A stretch of 40,013 bases of DNA from Paracoccaceae bacterium (GCA_947476475.1 CANJQT010000025.1:1-40013), one strand, 5' to 3'. Shown: positions 1 through 9,150, counted from the stretch's first letter. Program-made: numbers and translations. The notes: generated by a model from the letters alone, not told the origin.

Positions 1-125
1 GGCTTTTCGATGTCATGTCGTGAGATGGTTTCATCAGGTATTTGTACCAGAGTTGTCCATTGCAACCGATCCGCGGGGCAGTTCTGGCAGGTAAACTTTC
101 TCGATATCAGAAATGGTCCCGGTTC

Positions 126-1283
126 ATGATCAAAACACCCGCACCTCTTTCGCTACTGTTTGCTTGTGTCGTCGCTCTTTGCCTGTCAGTGACATCAAGC
201 CCGGTTCAGGCCCATGCCTTTGATGCAACAGACGGGCTTGTACATTTCAACACCGAAGACCAAGCGTTCAGGATTCATCTGGATATGAATCTTGAGGCAA
301 TCCTCGCCGGGGTGGACCCCGCAGTGAAGGACACCAGTGAAAGCCCGCAGGCCAAGGAATACGATCGCCTGCGCAGCCTGCCACCCGATCAGCTTGAGGC
401 GGAATTTGCCAAATTCAAAGACAAGCTGTTTTCCGGCATGACGATTCTTCTGGACGACGCGCCGGTCACGGCCAAGCTTGATGAAGTGAAATTCCGTGAG
501 ATTGGTGATCTGTCCAAGCCGCGCAAGACCATGCTCAGCTTCATTGGTGATCTTCCAGCCGAAGCCAAGACGTTCGCTTTCGGCTGGAAGCCAGAGTTCG
601 GCAAGATCCTGTTCCGGACCGTCACCGCCCATCCTCGCTCTATGTACATCGAGGTCATCGAGGGCGGAAACATGAGCCAGACCCTGATCATCGATGATGT
701 GAAATCGCGTTCGGTCTTCAGTATGATCGGTGACTTCATCTCGATCGGCTTTACCCATATTTTGCCCAAGGGGCTTGACCATATCCTGTTTGTGGTGGGT
801 ATTTTCCTGCTGTCAATCAAGGTGCGCCCGATCCTAAGCCAGGTCACCGCCTTTACCATTGCCCATACGCTCACGCTGGGGCTGGGCACCGCCGGCTATG
901 TCAATCTGCCCACTTCGATCGTCGAACCTCTGATCGCCGCTTCTATCGTCTATGTCGCGGTTGAAAACATCTGGCGCGCGACACTTAGCCCGTGGCGGCC
1001 TGTCGTTGTGTTCTGCTTCGGTCTGCTGCACGGGCTGGGCTTTGCCGGGATCCTGCGCGAATTTAAGATCCCCGATGATGATTTCATCCTTGGCCTGCTC
1101 AGCTTCAACGTCGGCGTTGAATTGGGGCAGCTGACAGTCATCACCATCTGCTTCCTGCTGGTCGGCATCTGGTTTGGCAACAAGTCCTGGTATCGTCAGC
1201 GCATCGTAATTCCGGGGTCGGTGATCATCGCACTGATCGGCGCCTTCTGGTTCATCCAGCGCACCACCGGCCTTTGGACTTGA
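126..1283 (+). CDS. HupE/UreJ-family membrane protein
   Basis: The protein is 385 aa. It begins with a clear signal peptide (MIKTPAPLS, a Leu/Val/Ala-rich core, then a cleavage-like VQAHA), which is why the ATG at 126 is preferred over an upstream TTG at 42. A periplasmic-looking segment of about 170 residues follows. The C-terminal half is a multi-pass membrane domain with motifs of the HupE/UreJ_2 family: GFTHILPKGLDHILF, FTIAHTLTL, FGLLHGLGFAG and FNVGVELGQ. The conserved His and Asp residues in these helices are thought to take part in metal handling in related proteins (family knowledge). No hydrogenase or urease genes are present, so a specific nickel role cannot be assigned. The gene is transcribed alone, converges on a glycosyltransferase and ends at a hairpin. 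I am confident of the family and not of the substrate. Confidence 0.85.
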   Translation: MIKTPAPLSLLFACVVALCLSVTSSPVQAHAFDATDGLVHFNTEDQAFRIHLDMNLEAILAGVDPAVKDTSESPQAKEYDRLRSLPPDQLEAEFAKFKDKLFSGMTILLDDAPVTAKLDEVKFREIGDLSKPRKTMLSFIGDLPAEAKTFAFGWKPEFGKILFRTVTAHPRSMYIEVIEGGNMSQTLIIDDVKSRSVFSMIGDFISIGFTHILPKGLDHILFVVGIFLLSIKVRPILSQVTAFTIAHTLTLGLGTAGYVNLPTSIVEPLIAASIVYVAVENIWRATLSPWRPVVVFCFGLLHGLGFAGILREFKIPDDDFILGLLSFNVGVELGQLTVITICFLLVGIWFGNKSWYRQRIVIPGSVIIALIGAFWFIQRTTGLWT

Positions 1284-1294
1284 TGTCCCTTTCC

Positions 1295-1318
1295 CTGGCG
1301 CCCCTCGCGGGGCGTCAG
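1295..1318. terminator. Bidirectional hairpin terminator between convergent genes
   Basis: A 10-bp stem (CTGGCGCCCC paired with GGGGCGTCAG, one G-U pair) closes a TCGC loop. It lies just after the HupE-like stop codon and overlaps the stop codon (1315-1317) of the convergent glycosyltransferase, so it can serve both strands. There is no strong T-run. Confidence 0.55.
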
Positions 1319-2580
1319 ACTTTCGCAGCTTCCAGGGCCCCGGCCTCCAACTTGGCAGCAAGATCCATGTGACCGCGCGCCCGTGCAGCCTGTGCCAGAA
1401 CGGCCCCATAGGCCGCCAACACCCGATCTTCACGCCAGTGATCCTCGAAAGCAGCACGCGCCGCGCAGGCCATGCGCGCGCGGCCTTCGGCGTCGTTCTG
1501 CATCTGCTGCATCGCGTTCAGCAACTCATCTTCAGTCTGGAACAAAAGCCCGCCCCCAGCGGCTTCGACAATTTCTGGAAAAGGCCCAAGGCGGCGGGCG
1601 ATGACCGGGGTACCCAGACGGAAACTTTCGATCAGGATGATGCCAAACGTCTCGTAACAGACCGACGGCACGATAAGGGCCAAAGCCCCCCGGTAATAGG
1701 CGTTCAACTCCTCTGGTGTCTTGCGCCCAAGGAACTGGATGCGGGGATTGCCGGCCGCCTGTTGCTTCAGCGTGTCGGCGTAGTCCCCGTCACCAAGAAT
1801 CAGAAGGTCAGCATCGGGATATTTGTCCATCGCCGGAAAGACATCCTGCAGGCCCTTGATCTTTTCCAGCCGCCCAACGAACAGGAAGTAGGGGCGCGGA
1901 TGGTCGGCATAAGAGGCAACCGCAGCGATATCCAGATCGGGCAGGAAATAGGGCAGAACCTGCATATCCTGCCGCAGGCCAAAGGCCTTGTGCTTGTCGC
2001 GGCTGAACGCCGATTTGGCGATGATTAGATCTGCGCTATCCAGCATCCGGTCGATCAACCCGGTATACCGCCAAAGCTGGGGCGGACGGCGATAGTTCAC
2101 CACGCATTTCAGACACTCGCGCGTCTCGCACACCTCGCGTCCATGGCGCCACAGAACGTGGGTCGGACACACCAGCCAATGTTCATGCGCCTCATAGATC
2201 TTGAAAGCATCGCCATAGGTCAGAAGCCCAGGCCCACCGACCAGGGATGTATTGTTGTACCAGATGATATCCGGTCGCATTTCGTCGATTATGGCGCGGA
2301 TGCGCGCCGCATGAAGCGTCGGCCGCCCGGTCTGCTGGGTCAGAAGATTAGACAGAAAGCCGCTTTTCGCCCGCAGACCGATGACCTCTACACCGTCTGG
2401 TGCGCCCTTGGGTTGCACCTTGCCGCCCAGGATCAGATAACTGTCCTCGTCGTGTACGACTGTCACCTGATGGCCCCGCGCGGCCAGCGCCCGCGCCATG
2501 CGCTGAACGCCGATCGCATCGCCGCCGAAGGAATAGGGCGGGTAAAAGGTGGTGAACATCAGAATGCGCAAGCTCGTCAT
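1315..2580 (-). CDS. Glycosyltransferase family 4 protein with cysteine cluster
   Basis: The protein is 421 aa with a GT-B fold. The N-terminal domain shows the GT4 glycine-rich start (FYPPYSFGGDAIGVQRMARAL), and the C-terminal domain has the family E-x7-E motif (ETFGIILIE) near residue 312. It probably transfers a nucleotide-activated sugar to a growing lipid-linked glycan on the cytoplasmic face. Residues 138-159 carry four cysteines spaced C-x12-C-x4-C-x2-C, followed by an aromatic/Arg-rich stretch; these could bind a metal or form a structural knuckle (inference). It is the last gene of the nine-gene minus-strand glycan operon, 20 bp after the flippase gene. Donor and acceptor are unknown. 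Confidence 0.88.
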   Translation of the reverse strand: MTSLRILMFTTFYPPYSFGGDAIGVQRMARALAARGHQVTVVHDEDSYLILGGKVQPKGAPDGVEVIGLRAKSGFLSNLLTQQTGRPTLHAARIRAIIDEMRPDIIWYNNTSLVGGPGLLTYGDAFKIYEAHEHWLVCPTHVLWRHGREVCETRECLKCVVNYRRPPQLWRYTGLIDRMLDSADLIIAKSAFSRDKHKAFGLRQDMQVLPYFLPDLDIAAVASYADHPRPYFLFVGRLEKIKGLQDVFPAMDKYPDADLLILGDGDYADTLKQQAAGNPRIQFLGRKTPEELNAYYRGALALIVPSVCYETFGIILIESFRLGTPVIARRLGPFPEIVEAAGGGLLFQTEDELLNAMQQMQNDAEGRARMACAARAAFEDHWREDRVLAAYGAVLAQAARARGHMDLAAKLEAGALEAAKV

Positions 2581-2600
2581 GTCAAACTGTCAGCCTTCCT

Positions 2601-4034
2601 TCAATGCCCACGCGCAAGGTTTAGCAGCAGTTGGAAACGCCCCCGCATGAAAATAAGTGCAAATGCACCATAAATTGCCACACCAACTGGGACCAGCACC
2701 GCCAGTTGCGCCAATGGTCCCCACTCTGGTCGCTGACCCGCAAGGAACAGCACGCCCGCCCCCATGAGGCCAGAACCCACCAACGGCAACAGATGACACT
2801 GCATGAAACCTCTGACCGGCATCGCGGCAATCGAAGCCGCAAGGCGGAAATACAGCGGCCAGACCAGATAATTGGCCAGGACCACGGCGGCCGCAACCGC
2901 GACAATGCCTTGTGCCGATGCAACCCAGCTTAGCCCGGCCATCAAGCCAACGATTGACCAGACCAGCCCCGCCAGCATTCCGGCTCGCCCGGCGGCAAGG
3001 GCAAACGAACCTTGCACCCGCCCGATGCAGATGAAGAGACCCATCGCTGCCAGCGCCGACAGGACCGGCGATGCGGCCTGCCATTGCGACCCAAAGACCA
3101 GCAAGATGATCGGAGCAGCCAATACCGCAAGCCCGGTAAAAAACGGCAACGCGACAAAACCCGTCATTCGGCCCAGATCAAGCAACAGGGCTCCGGCATC
3201 GCCCCCTTCACGCCCAAGCGCTGCAAAGGCCGACTGCGAAGCCTGCCGCAACGGGGTGGCGATCAGGAAGGACAAAGCCTCGACCAGCCGCCAGGCCACC
3301 GCGTAAAGCCCGGTCGCTTCGGGTCCAAGGGTTGCGCCGATCATCAGCATCGGGGTCTGGGTTGCTGCCAGTTCACCGGCACGCAGGCCCAGAACCTTCA
3401 CGCCAAAGCGCGCCGCCCGGATCAGGTGAAACTGGCTCGTCCGCAAGCCGGGGCGCCAGTCGACCGCCCCCCAGGCCATTACTGCATTGGTGGAAATCAT
3501 CACCAGCCATTGCCCGGCAAAGCTCCAGACACCAAAGCCCGCCAGCGCCATCCCTATCCCGACCACGCCCCCAAGCACCACACCCGCAATCGCGCGCAGC
3601 GAAAGGATGCGAAAATCCATGGCCCGGCGCAGGATGGCCACTGGCACCGCATTTACCGCCACGATCATGACCGAAGGCGCCAGCGCCAGGATGAGCGTCC
3701 TGACTTGCGGCTCTCCGTAGGTGCGCGACGCCGGGCCAGCCAGCAACAAAAGCAGTATGGCCAGCATCACGCCCAGCCCGATCAGCAGCCAGAAGGTGGC
3801 GTTCAGATCCTCTTCCTCCAACTCGTTTGCGGCGATCAGATACTCTGACAGGCTTTCGCGCACCAAGGATTCGGCCATCACGATAAAGACTGAAGCCATC
3901 GCCAGCAGCCCGTAGTCCTTGGCACCCAACAACCGCGCCAGAGTGACGAAGACGGCGAAGTTCACCGCCTGTTCAACCCAATTGCCAATCGCCATCCAGG
4001 CGACGCCCCGGCTGAATTGTTGGGTGACCGACAT
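2601..4034 (-). CDS. MOP-superfamily polysaccharide flippase (Wzx/RfbX-like)
   Basis: The protein is 477 aa, almost entirely hydrophobic with about 12-14 predicted membrane segments. The N-terminus (MSVTQQFSRGVAWMAIGNW, then LARLLGAKDYGLLAMASVF) is typical of oligosaccharide flippases in the MOP/polysaccharide-synthesis family. The expected role is to flip undecaprenyl-linked repeat units across the inner membrane. The ATG at 4034 is chosen because it sits in a TGATG overlap with the stop of the upstream deacetylase gene, a sign of translational coupling. A longer frame reaches 4136 but would overlap the deacetylase by about 100 bp and adds Gly/Arg-rich sequence foreign to the family. Confidence 0.87.
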   Translation of the reverse strand: MSVTQQFSRGVAWMAIGNWVEQAVNFAVFVTLARLLGAKDYGLLAMASVFIVMAESLVRESLSEYLIAANELEEEDLNATFWLLIGLGVMLAILLLLLAGPASRTYGEPQVRTLILALAPSVMIVAVNAVPVAILRRAMDFRILSLRAIAGVVLGGVVGIGMALAGFGVWSFAGQWLVMISTNAVMAWGAVDWRPGLRTSQFHLIRAARFGVKVLGLRAGELAATQTPMLMIGATLGPEATGLYAVAWRLVEALSFLIATPLRQASQSAFAALGREGGDAGALLLDLGRMTGFVALPFFTGLAVLAAPIILLVFGSQWQAASPVLSALAAMGLFICIGRVQGSFALAAGRAGMLAGLVWSIVGLMAGLSWVASAQGIVAVAAAVVLANYLVWPLYFRLAASIAAMPVRGFMQCHLLPLVGSGLMGAGVLFLAGQRPEWGPLAQLAVLVPVGVAIYGAFALIFMRGRFQLLLNLARGH

Positions 4035-4795
4035 CAAAGACCCGCCCAAGGCTTCACTGCCGCCGCCTTGACCGCCCGCATCAGCTTGCGCCGCGCCAAA
4101 TAGGCCCATCCGCGCCCGGCCAGATGGTCGCGCCAACGCGCCTCGTCGTGGAAATAGAACATCTCCAGCCGCGGCAGATCGAATGGGTCGTCCCCCGCCC
4201 CTACCTGCGCCAGTCTTGTGCTGACCGACGATCGGTAATGTCGCGCGATCTGCGCCCTTACCCGGTGGTCGGCAAGCCCGTAAGGCGGAGCGAAATGGTG
4301 GATGGCGCGCGCAAGTCTTTGCTCCAACTCTGATTTCGCCTGTGCCAGTTCGATCTCAAGCCTGCTGTCGTCAAGCGATGTAAGGTCGGCGTGGCTGATT
4401 GTATGGCTGCCGAACAGAACCCCTTCGTCAGCCAACGCGCTGATGCTGTCCCACCCCATCAGCGCGCGTGGCGGCTTTCCTATGCCCTTCCAACCCTCTG
4501 CCCGTCCGACATAACCGGTCGGCAAGTAGACGACGGGCCGAAATCCGTGGCGGCTCATTTCAGCCCATGCCGCGTCGGCAAAGTCCTGAAACCCGTCGTC
4601 AAAGGTGATGACAACCGAATGGGGCGGCAGTTGCCCGCTTTCACGGGCCGCCAGCCACTGATCCATGTCCAGAACCGGCAAGCCAGTTTCTGCAAGCGCC
4701 CGCATCTGCATGGCAAAGACCGCAGGCGGCGTGGCCGTCGCTCCGCCAACCCCGGACACCGAGTGATACATCAGAATGTCGGTGACCGGAGCCAA
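4034..4795 (-). CDS. Polysaccharide deacetylase family protein (NodB domain)
   Basis: The protein is 253 aa with a carbohydrate-esterase-4 NodB fold. Visible motifs are the catalytic/metal-binding TFDDG stretch (VVITFDDGFQDF), the H-x3-H motif (SHTISHADL) and a later PPYG motif (FAPPYGLADHR), so the active site looks intact. It probably removes acetyl groups from an N-acetylated sugar of the surface glycan. No signal peptide is visible, so it may act in the cytoplasm on lipid-linked intermediates. The start is a TTG at 4795: a GAGGA ribosome-binding site lies about 7 bases upstream, only 3 bases separate it from the upstream stop, and the first ATG (4771) would remove part of the first beta strand. 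Substrate unknown. Confidence 0.85.
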   Translation of the reverse strand: MAPVTDILMYHSVSGVGGATATPPAVFAMQMRALAETGLPVLDMDQWLAARESGQLPPHSVVITFDDGFQDFADAAWAEMSRHGFRPVVYLPTGYVGRAEGWKGIGKPPRALMGWDSISALADEGVLFGSHTISHADLTSLDDSRLEIELAQAKSELEQRLARAIHHFAPPYGLADHRVRAQIARHYRSSVSTRLAQVGAGDDPFDLPRLEMFYFHDEARWRDHLAGRGWAYLARRKLMRAVKAAAVKPWAGL

Positions 4796-4798
4796 GCT

Positions 4799-6223
4799 CT
4801 AGTCCTCGACCCGGTGATGTTCGAACTCGGCCCGGTGCGTGGCCCAAGCCGCCCGGTCAATCCCGCCGTCCGCCTTCAAGCAGTCAGAAGCCGCATAGGC
4901 CATCGCAAAGGCATGATGGGTATTGTCATGGGCAAAAAGCCCCTGCCGCCCAAAGCTCAGGAATCCGTCCAGCGTCGAAAGCCAGCTGTCCACCACATCG
5001 AAATGCCTTTGGTAGTCAAGATCATATACCGGATATGCCTGCCCGATGCGCCGTGTCTCGCAACGCAGAACGTCACATTTGACCGGCAGCCCCAGATCAT
5101 TCAGCCACTGCACATAATGGCGGCCCAGTTCTTCGTCCGTCATCGACCACCACTTTTCACCCGGATCGCACGGAAGTTCGGCACACAGAATCGTCAGTCC
5201 GTTCGGTCCCTTGGCCGAATTATAGTTTTTCGGTTCCGACATGCGGCTGATCGGGATCGACTGTTCGGGGAAATAATGCGCGTCATATTCGGTGAACCGG
5301 TCGGTCTTCAGGATCAGATAGACCAGGATCATCCCCCTGAACCGGATCGCTGCCGCCGCCTTCTGCACCGCCTCGGGCGCGGGCGGATCCATCAGGCGAA
5401 CCACCGTGGTCAACGGTATGGTCGAAAAGACCTGATCCGCCGCATGGCGCAGCTCGCCCTCCGAGCCGTTCCTCACCACGGCGGTCACCCGTTGCCCGTC
5501 GCGCTCGATCCGCAGAATATCACTGCCGAACGCATAATCCACCCCGGCCTTTTGCGACGCATCAACCATCGCCCCGGTGATCTGCCCGAACCCCCTGCGC
5601 GGGTAATAGAAACGCCCGGTCGTCGGCCCTTTCATCCCCGGCAACATGCGGATCATCTTGCCAAGGATCTTGCCGACCGACCCAGACGAGACGCGCCGTT
5701 CGGCAAGTGTCACCGCCAGCTGATCAGGATCCAGCCCCCAGAGTTTGCGCACATAGGGAAAGTAGAAGCTTTCCGAAATCGTCGGGCCTAACCCGTCATA
5801 AAGGACCGAAGAAAAACTACGCGCGCCGTTGCCTTTCTTGCGGAACGGTTTCAGCAACATGTCACCAAACAGGCTTGCGGCAAAGCGCGGCGGCAGACGC
5901 AACAGCGCGTCAAGCGGCTTCAGCGGGAAATGGATCCAGCGGCCGCCCAACCGTATGCGCCCATGGCGCGGCTGCAAAAGCAGATCGGCGCCCAGCAGCG
6001 CCTTCACGTCACCAATGACGGACGGGTCCGCAACCGGATGAAACCTATGGGATCCATAATCGCACCAGATGCCTTCGATCTGAAAGCTGGTCGAATTGCC
6101 ACCCGCGCGCTCTGCGCGCTCCAGCACTTCCACCTTGGCCTTGCCGGCCTTTGACAGCGCATAGGCCGCCGCCGCACCGGCGGGGCCTGCGCCCAGAATC
6201 GTCACACGGGGTAATCCCGTCAT
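4799..6223 (-). CDS. FAD-dependent oxidoreductase (amine-oxidase/UGM-like) in glycan operon
   Basis: The protein is 474 aa. It opens with a Rossmann dinucleotide-binding motif (VTILGAGPAGAAAAYALSK), followed by the acidic strand end (VEVLERAERAGG) and the NSTSF-type FAD pyrophosphate loop used by the flavin amine oxidase / protoporphyrinogen oxidase / UDP-galactopyranose mutase superfamily. The start ATG overlaps the upstream stop by 4 bp (ATGA) and is preceded by GAGGAG. Automated annotation often calls such proteins protoporphyrinogen oxidase, but its place inside a polysaccharide operon argues for a sugar or lipid-carrier substrate: a mutase-like ring contraction or a polyprenyl/sugar oxidation (inference). 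The superfamily is certain and the reaction is not known. Confidence 0.8.
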   Translation of the reverse strand: MTGLPRVTILGAGPAGAAAAYALSKAGKAKVEVLERAERAGGNSTSFQIEGIWCDYGSHRFHPVADPSVIGDVKALLGADLLLQPRHGRIRLGGRWIHFPLKPLDALLRLPPRFAASLFGDMLLKPFRKKGNGARSFSSVLYDGLGPTISESFYFPYVRKLWGLDPDQLAVTLAERRVSSGSVGKILGKMIRMLPGMKGPTTGRFYYPRRGFGQITGAMVDASQKAGVDYAFGSDILRIERDGQRVTAVVRNGSEGELRHAADQVFSTIPLTTVVRLMDPPAPEAVQKAAAAIRFRGMILVYLILKTDRFTEYDAHYFPEQSIPISRMSEPKNYNSAKGPNGLTILCAELPCDPGEKWWSMTDEELGRHYVQWLNDLGLPVKCDVLRCETRRIGQAYPVYDLDYQRHFDVVDSWLSTLDGFLSFGRQGLFAHDNTHHAFAMAYAASDCLKADGGIDRAAWATHRAEFEHHRVED

Positions 6224-7188
6224 TGCAAAGGCTCCTCAAATGCTTGTTTCGGCTTGGCCCGCAGGCTGCCGCCGGAAAGGGTTAGAACCAATGCGCCAAG
6301 CGCACCGGCCAGATAAAGGATTGCCTGCCAAGCCAGCCCGGACGCCACCACCAACGCGGGCGCCGCTCCAAAGGGTGCCAACAGCGCCGCAAGCGAGCTT
6401 TCGCGGACACCAAGCCCACCCAAGGAAAGCGGCAGGGTGGCGATGATCTTGGCAATCGGCCAACCAAAGAACCAAGCCGCCACCGGGATATTCACCCCGA
6501 CCGGCTGCGCAAGGCGGATCGACAGCCAGATCAGCACCGCCTGAATGCTGGCCGACAGGATCAGCGAAAACAGCAAAAGGCCTGGGCGTTTACCCAAGGC
6601 ACCAAAGGCATCGGCCAGTCGCAGGACAAGCACGCGCGCGGGCAACCCCGGAAACCGCGCCCAGATGCCATGCGCCACCGCCGGGAACACGAACAGCGCC
6701 AGCGCCGCGCCCCCCATGACCAGCACCGCCAGCCCATAGGCCAGCTCCGGACTGCCGCCCCGCGCCAGAAACACCAGACCCAGCAGGCTCAGGCCCGCCA
6801 GACCGACCATGTCGATCAGCCGGTCCCCCACCGCCGCGGCGGCAACCTTTGGCCCGTCACGCAAGGCCACATGCGCCATCCCTGCCCGTACCGCATCCCC
6901 GCCCGCCGCCCCCGGCAACGCCAGATTGGCAGCCAGCCCGGCAAAATGCGCCCGCAGCGCCTGCCCAAAGGGTAGTGCGCGGTCCATCAGCATCCACCAC
7001 TTGAAAGCCGCCGCCACATGGCAGGCCAGAAAGGCCGCCAGCACCCCTAGGAACACCCCCGGCGTCAGCCGCGAAAAGCCCTCGAGGATCGCGTCCGTCG
7101 GCAAATACCAGAAGATCAGCGTCAAAGCAGCTGCCGAGCCCGCCGCCCTGATCAGCCATTTCCTTGCGGATTTCGTCGTCAGAGCCAC
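6220..7188 (-). CDS. Flippase-like membrane protein (LPG synthase TM / UPF0104 family)
   Basis: The protein is 322 aa with about eight membrane segments and the pattern of the lysylphosphatidylglycerol-synthase transmembrane domain family: an early WW-MLMDRALPF segment, then AGLAANLALPGAAGGDAVRAG, and a later LGGLGVRESSLAALL motif. It lacks the soluble aminoacyl-transferase domain of MprF, so it is not a lipid lysinylase. Stand-alone members often occur beside glycosyltransferases and are proposed to move lipid-linked substrates (family knowledge, weakly proven). The GTG start at 7188 lies 2 bases after the upstream stop, with a GAGG element upstream. It overlaps the FAD oxidoreductase gene by 4 bp, so the two are probably translated together. 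Confidence 0.82.
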   Translation of the reverse strand: MALTTKSARKWLIRAAGSAAALTLIFWYLPTDAILEGFSRLTPGVFLGVLAAFLACHVAAAFKWWMLMDRALPFGQALRAHFAGLAANLALPGAAGGDAVRAGMAHVALRDGPKVAAAAVGDRLIDMVGLAGLSLLGLVFLARGGSPELAYGLAVLVMGGAALALFVFPAVAHGIWARFPGLPARVLVLRLADAFGALGKRPGLLLFSLILSASIQAVLIWLSIRLAQPVGVNIPVAAWFFGWPIAKIIATLPLSLGGLGVRESSLAALLAPFGAAPALVVASGLAWQAILYLAGALGALVLTLSGGSLRAKPKQAFEEPLQ

Positions 7189-7190
7189 AA

Positions 7191-8144
7191 TCAGGGCCTC
7201 AGATGCAGACGGGAGATCATGTCAGCGATCAGGCCCAGCGACCAGATGATCAGGGCCGACAGGAAGGCGAAGATTGTGGTTTCCGAGAGGTTGTCCATCC
7301 AGATGTCATAGACGAATTTCGTTGCCCCCAGCCCCATAAGGATCAGGCCCAGCGGAATGAAAACCCGCAGCGGATTGAACAGCACCGTCATCCGCAAGAC
7401 CAGAATAATGAAATTCAGAAAGTCCACCGGACGGATCTTCGACTTGCCCACCCGTTTGCCATATTCGATCGGCGTATAGATCATGCGCTTGCCGTTACAG
7501 GACATGCACAATGTAATCGTGGTGGTGAAGGAAAACTTTTGCGGCAACAGCGGAATGAAGGGCACGAGTTCAGACTTGCGAAACACCCGCAGTCCGGAAT
7601 TCAGGTCATTCAACCGCCGCTCTGCCAGGAACGAGGCAAAGGTATTCAGCACCCACTTCGCTGGTTTGCGAATCCATGGTACGTTCTTCATCGCCGCACC
7701 CCGGTCGCCCACCACCATGTCCTGGGTCCCGCACATCTTCAGCATCGGCGGCAGATAGCGCGCGGGGTATGTGCCATCCGCGTCGATGATCGCCACATAT
7801 TCATATTGCGCCAACTTGATACCGCGCTTCAGGCTGGCCCCGTAGCCGGTATTGACCTGATTGGCATCCACGATCGCCCCGCTCTCGCGGGCGATTTCAA
7901 GGGTCCGGTCCTTTGACCCGTCGTCAATGACAATGATCTCATAGGGCACACCGGTCGCATCCATCTCGCGGCGCACGTCCTCGATCGTGTGACGCACAGC
8001 ACCTTCCTCGTTGAAGGCCGGGATCACGATGGACAAGGACAGCCCTTCGAAACCTTCGGCCACTTTCACCGCCGGCACCGCATTTGCCGCAACTTTCACG
8101 GCAGACCGGGTTTTGGTTTTCGGGCTTTGATCTTCAGGGGACAT
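7191..8144 (-). CDS. GT2 glycosyltransferase, polyprenyl-phosphate sugar synthase-like
   Basis: The protein is 317 aa with a DPM1/GtrB/ArnC-like layout. After a low-complexity N-terminus of about 30 residues comes the GT-A domain (LSIVIPAFNEEGAVRHTI, then VIDDGSKDRTLEIA, then the DxD-type IIDADGTYP). Two hydrophobic helices near the C-terminus (after FLNFIILVLRM) anchor it in the inner membrane. Enzymes of this type load a sugar from a nucleotide donor onto undecaprenyl phosphate, giving the donor for a periplasmic GT-C transferase. A candidate partner is encoded two genes upstream (9147-10622). The ATG at 8144 follows an AAGGAA element, and the gene overlaps the upstream GT2 gene by 11 bp. 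Confidence 0.85.
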   Translation of the reverse strand: MSPEDQSPKTKTRSAVKVAANAVPAVKVAEGFEGLSLSIVIPAFNEEGAVRHTIEDVRREMDATGVPYEIIVIDDGSKDRTLEIARESGAIVDANQVNTGYGASLKRGIKLAQYEYVAIIDADGTYPARYLPPMLKMCGTQDMVVGDRGAAMKNVPWIRKPAKWVLNTFASFLAERRLNDLNSGLRVFRKSELVPFIPLLPQKFSFTTTITLCMSCNGKRMIYTPIEYGKRVGKSKIRPVDFLNFIILVLRMTVLFNPLRVFIPLGLILMGLGATKFVYDIWMDNLSETTIFAFLSALIIWSLGLIADMISRLHLRP

Positions 8145-9150
8145 GCAGGCGGTTCCTTATTCTTAGGATGTGATATTCGAACAGGCACCAGGCAAAAGCC
8201 CCCGCCGAATAGACATAATATATCTGATGATAAAGCATCGCAGCCACCGCGCGAAGCGGGCCAAGATGCCGGATGAAAAACCGGAATAACCGCATATTGG
8301 CGGCAATTGTCAGCACCAGGAAAACGAAAGGCAGCCACCAGAGGCCGGGCGCAAAGGGAATCACGACCGGCGAAAGCAGCCAAAGCCCGGCCAGAACTGC
8401 GCGCAGCCGTTCGGCCTTCGACGTGTTCAGATCATCGCCCAACCCTTCGCGGGCGATGATCAGCCGCGACCAGGGCAGTGCCCGACGGAAGATATCGGTA
8501 TGGATGGCATTCTTCACCGTCCAGACCTTCAGATGCTTGCCAAGCAGTGTGGGGTCCACACAGATCACGCCCCCTGCCGCGTGGATGCGGTAGCCCAGCT
8601 CGATATCTTCGATCGAGGGCACGCGGTAGGTTTCCACGTCAAATCCGCCCACGCGCGCGAACATGTCAGCCCGGACCGCGCCACAGCCCGCCCAGAAGGT
8701 CGTGGCAGTGCGGCGCGCCGTCTGATGGTAATATCGGTGCATCAGGTTCTTGTAGCGCGAAAACCAGCCCGCCCCGCCCGGTGTCTCATCATAAGAGCCG
8801 AACACCGCCGCCACCGAGGGATCGGCGAAGGCCGCCTTCAGTTTGGCTGCACCGTCGCGCCAGGCAATCACATCGCTGTCGACAAACCACAGCACATCCC
8901 CCACCGCGACTTTCGCCGCCAGGTTGCGCGCCACTCCCGGCCCACCATTCTGTGGTGTGACCAGAACCGTGGCCCCCAGCCGCCGGGCCACATCGGCCGT
9001 CGCGTCAGGTGACCGATCGTCAACCACAATGACCTCGGCCAGTTCGCCCCGCGCCAGCATCGCCATCAAGGGTTCCAGCACGCGCGGCAACAAAGCTTCG
9101 GCCCGGAAAGCCGGCATGATCGCGGAAATGCGGATCTCGGGGGTGATCAT
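8134..9150 (-). CDS. GT2 glycosyltransferase with C-terminal membrane helices
   Basis: The protein is 338 aa. The GT-A domain shows ISAIMPAFRAEALLPRVL, then VIVVDDRSPDATADVA, a DxD-like WFVDSDV near residue 96, and a GGFDVETYRVPSIEDIELGYR stretch characteristic of GT2 enzymes that use a conserved ED motif as base. The last third is hydrophobic, with two to three probable membrane helices. It probably adds a sugar to a lipid-linked acceptor at the cytoplasmic membrane. The ATG start overlaps the upstream gene by 4 bp (ATGA). Donor and acceptor cannot be read from the sequence. Confidence 0.85.
   Translation of the reverse strand: MITPEIRISAIMPAFRAEALLPRVLEPLMAMLARGELAEVIVVDDRSPDATADVARRLGATVLVTPQNGGPGVARNLAAKVAVGDVLWFVDSDVIAWRDGAAKLKAAFADPSVAAVFGSYDETPGGAGWFSRYKNLMHRYYHQTARRTATTFWAGCGAVRADMFARVGGFDVETYRVPSIEDIELGYRIHAAGGVICVDPTLLGKHLKVWTVKNAIHTDIFRRALPWSRLIIAREGLGDDLNTSKAERLRAVLAGLWLLSPVVIPFAPGLWWLPFVFLVLTIAANMRLFRFFIRHLGPLRAVAAMLYHQIYYVYSAGAFAWCLFEYHILRIRNRLHVP

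Noticed and set aside
126-1283. Role of the HupE-like protein in hydrogenase or urease maturation
   Set aside because: No hydrogenase, urease or nickel genes are in the window; the name reflects the family only.
6220-7188. MprF-type lysylphosphatidylglycerol synthase
   Set aside because: Only the membrane domain is present; the soluble aminoacyl-transferase half is missing and no separate gene for it is nearby.
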